The translations under genes and the position numbers were made by a program. A stretch of DNA of 64,000 nt from Deltaproteobacteria bacterium GWC2_55_46 (lineage in GTDB: Bacteria > Desulfobacterota > GWC2-55-46): NCBI GenBank assembly GCA_001595385.3, contig LVEI03000001.1, forward strand, positions 1,641,501 through 1,705,500, given 5' to 3'. Positions 62,795-64,000 of this stretch are shown here, piece after piece. Positions within the stretch are counted from its first letter, which is position 1. Every line of letters starts with the position of its first letter. The notes under the pieces are model-generated. The model was not told the origin of the DNA, did no database searches, and worked only from the letters and a program-made list of their open reading frames with translations.

Positions 62795-63832
62795 ATGAAA
62801 GTGGCTGATATGATGGCAGGACGCTGGACCCCGATAGATGAGCCGGTAGTGAGGAGTGGGGCTCCCGAAGGATGGGACGGCCTCTCGGCCATAACCCCCG
62901 GCATCTTCGCTGGCGGAGCCGGGAAAAAGTTCGGCATGTTCTATGTGGGCCTCTCTGCCCGCTCGGATACCTGGGGGATAGGCTATGCCGGGTCGGACGA
63001 TCTTCTCTCATGGGAGAAGCCTGGGGCAGACCCGCTCATAAGCTCTGAGGACGAGGAGAGTTGCGTTAGCTATGATTCCCCATGCCTTGTAAGAAAGGAT
63101 GGCAGGTTCCACCTCTTCTGCGAGGAGAAGAAGAAGAGCAAGAGCGCCGGGGCAAAGATAAAACACCTCCTGCCGCTGAAGCTTCGCATGGGCATCGGAA
63201 GGCTCCGGAGGTCTCTAAAGGGGAAAGAGGCGAGGGCGCTCTCTGTCCAGCACGCTGACAAGAGGTACTTCGTGAGCTTTTCGACGGACCGGCTCCTTGA
63301 ATGGGATACAGGCGCGAAGCGTATCGCATTTGATAAGGGCGAGGCAGGCTCATTCGACGCCGAAGGACTTTTTTCGCCTCAGGTACATGAGCTGGAAGGG
63401 CGGTACTATATGTTCTACGGAGGCTCTGACGGGTCCGCTACATCAACCGGGCTCGCCGTATCTGACGACCTGGTGAGTTGGGAAAGGCGCCCTTCACCTG
63501 TGCTCAAGACAGGCGGAAAGGGAGAGTGGGATGAGAAGAACGCGCTCATAGTAAGCGTACTAAAGGTGGATGACGGATACTGCGGCTTCTACGAGGGCGA
63601 GGACGCGAATAACACTTACAGTATAGGGCTTGCCGTATCCTCAGACCTCAAGGGATGGGAGAAGTTTGAAGGGAACCCGATAATCAAAAACGGCGGGAAA
63701 GGCTCGTTCAGTGAAAAGATGGCCTGCTCGCCTCACATATTCGCGGCTGAGGGGAAGGTGCTCCTCTTTTACACAGGCCACGACCGCTATATGCGAGGAT
63801 CATGCGGGGCAGCGATATTCGAGAAAAGTTAA
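62795..63832 (+). CDS. Five-bladed propeller protein, GH43/GH32-like
   Basis: A 345-residue protein without a signal peptide. Repeated WE/SWE motifs (SDDLLSWEKPG, VSDDLVSWERRPSPV, SSDLKGWEKFEGNPI) with GLAVS and GIGYAG strands are the repeat pattern of five-bladed beta-propeller glycosidases (GH43, GH32/68, GH130). The acidic residues needed for catalysis could not be placed with certainty. A role in trimming or transferring sugars of the cluster product is possible. ATG 62795 follows the previous stop by one base; a longer in-frame ORF upstream overlaps that gene and is rejected. Confidence 0.7.
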   Translation: MKVADMMAGRWTPIDEPVVRSGAPEGWDGLSAITPGIFAGGAGKKFGMFYVGLSARSDTWGIGYAGSDDLLSWEKPGADPLISSEDEESCVSYDSPCLVRKDGRFHLFCEEKKKSKSAGAKIKHLLPLKLRMGIGRLRRSLKGKEARALSVQHADKRYFVSFSTDRLLEWDTGAKRIAFDKGEAGSFDAEGLFSPQVHELEGRYYMFYGGSDGSATSTGLAVSDDLVSWERRPSPVLKTGGKGEWDEKNALIVSVLKVDDGYCGFYEGEDANNTYSIGLAVSSDLKGWEKFEGNPIIKNGGKGSFSEKMACSPHIFAAEGKVLLFYTGHDRYMRGSCGAAIFEKS

Positions 63833-63898
63833 ACAGGGAGACCGGGCCTGATTATTTGCAGAATGGACTTTTAAATCGATGGCCCAAAAAGGACGGGT

Positions 63899-64000
63899 AT
63901 GAACAGGATATTCAAAAAAATCAGGAACCATTTCGGCTTTGACGCCCCAGCGGACATAGATTTGAGGCACCTGGTCTATCCAAAAAGGTTCTATAACGTC
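63899..64000 (+). CDS. Start of an unidentified ORF, cut by the window edge
   Basis: ATG at 63899, with AAAAAGGA upstream, opens a frame of 34 codons reaching the edge (MNRIFKKIRNHFGFD...). The basic start resembles those of other cluster genes. Too short to identify; it probably belongs to the polysaccharide cluster. Confidence 0.6.
   Translation, partial: MNRIFKKIRNHFGFDAPADIDLRHLVYPKRFYNV

Overview
The window is GC-rich, about 90% coding, and reads as chromosome of a Gram-negative, probably anaerobic bacterium from the Desulfobacterota / Nitrospirota side of the tree. The evidence is a conserved argH-lptM-lysA-dapF-dapA-dapB run like that of Geobacter relatives, a siroheme-dependent (Ahb) heme branch, a secreted tetraheme c-type cytochrome, a DsbC-like protein carrying a CxxCH, and LPS/lipoprotein genes (gmhA, lpxH-like, lgt, lptM). 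Heavy use of ATA (Ile) and AGG (Arg) is uniform through most genes. The exact lineage cannot be fixed from the sequence alone.

Layout. 1-5.2 kb: Pho module on the minus strand (phosphate porin; pstS-pstC-pstA-pstB-phoU) with three 11-bp-spaced Pho half-sites before pstS and a hairpin plus U-tract between pstS and pstC. 5.3-13.8 kb: hemL, then gmhA, a deoxyhypusine-synthase-like gene, argH, a tiny lptM-type lipoprotein gene, lysA, dapF, dapA, dapB (arginine and lysine/meso-DAP). 14-16.6 kb: DsbC-like protein, tRNA-Thr(CGT), REC-GAF-GGDEF protein. 16.6-22 kb: thiamine operon on the minus strand behind a TPP riboswitch (thiH/hydG-like, thiS, thiG, lgt, thiE, thiC). 22-25.4 kb: REC-ANTAR regulator, a three-gene lipid-linked sugar cassette, tRNA-Leu(CAG). 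25.5-34 kb: transaldolase, Dabb protein, RNase R, UbiB, RibF, AroE, LpxH-like, YheU, RDD protein. 34.3-43 kb: tetrapyrrole cluster on the minus strand (cysG-N, ccsA/hemX, hemA, hemC, cobA-hemD, hemB, ahbD-like), with an unknown exported protein set between hemC and cobA-hemD. 43-46.9 kb: orphan DNA methyltransferase, 2Fe-2S ferredoxin, TolB/FG-GAP-like exported protein, tRNA-Met(CAT).

46.9-64 kb is the accessory part: an AT-richer acyltransferase, two long repeat-laden intergenic regions, a tetraheme cytochrome with a long structured 5' leader, a membrane diguanylate cyclase, and a polysaccharide-type cluster. That cluster holds an SDR epimerase, a sugar nucleotidyltransferase, a GT4, a DUF362 ferredoxin, three radical SAM proteins, a flippase, a GH43-like propeller protein and a cut-off ORF.

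The two most novel signals are both in this last part. One is the cytochrome leader: three hairpins present the identical 8-nt loop TGATGGCG on stems that differ in sequence yet keep pairing, the middle one inside a gap-free three-way junction. The other is the glycan-type cluster with three different radical SAM enzymes and a dedicated-looking ferredoxin. Two direct copies of a roughly 300-440 bp hairpin-rich repeat bracket the cytochrome / cyclase segment.
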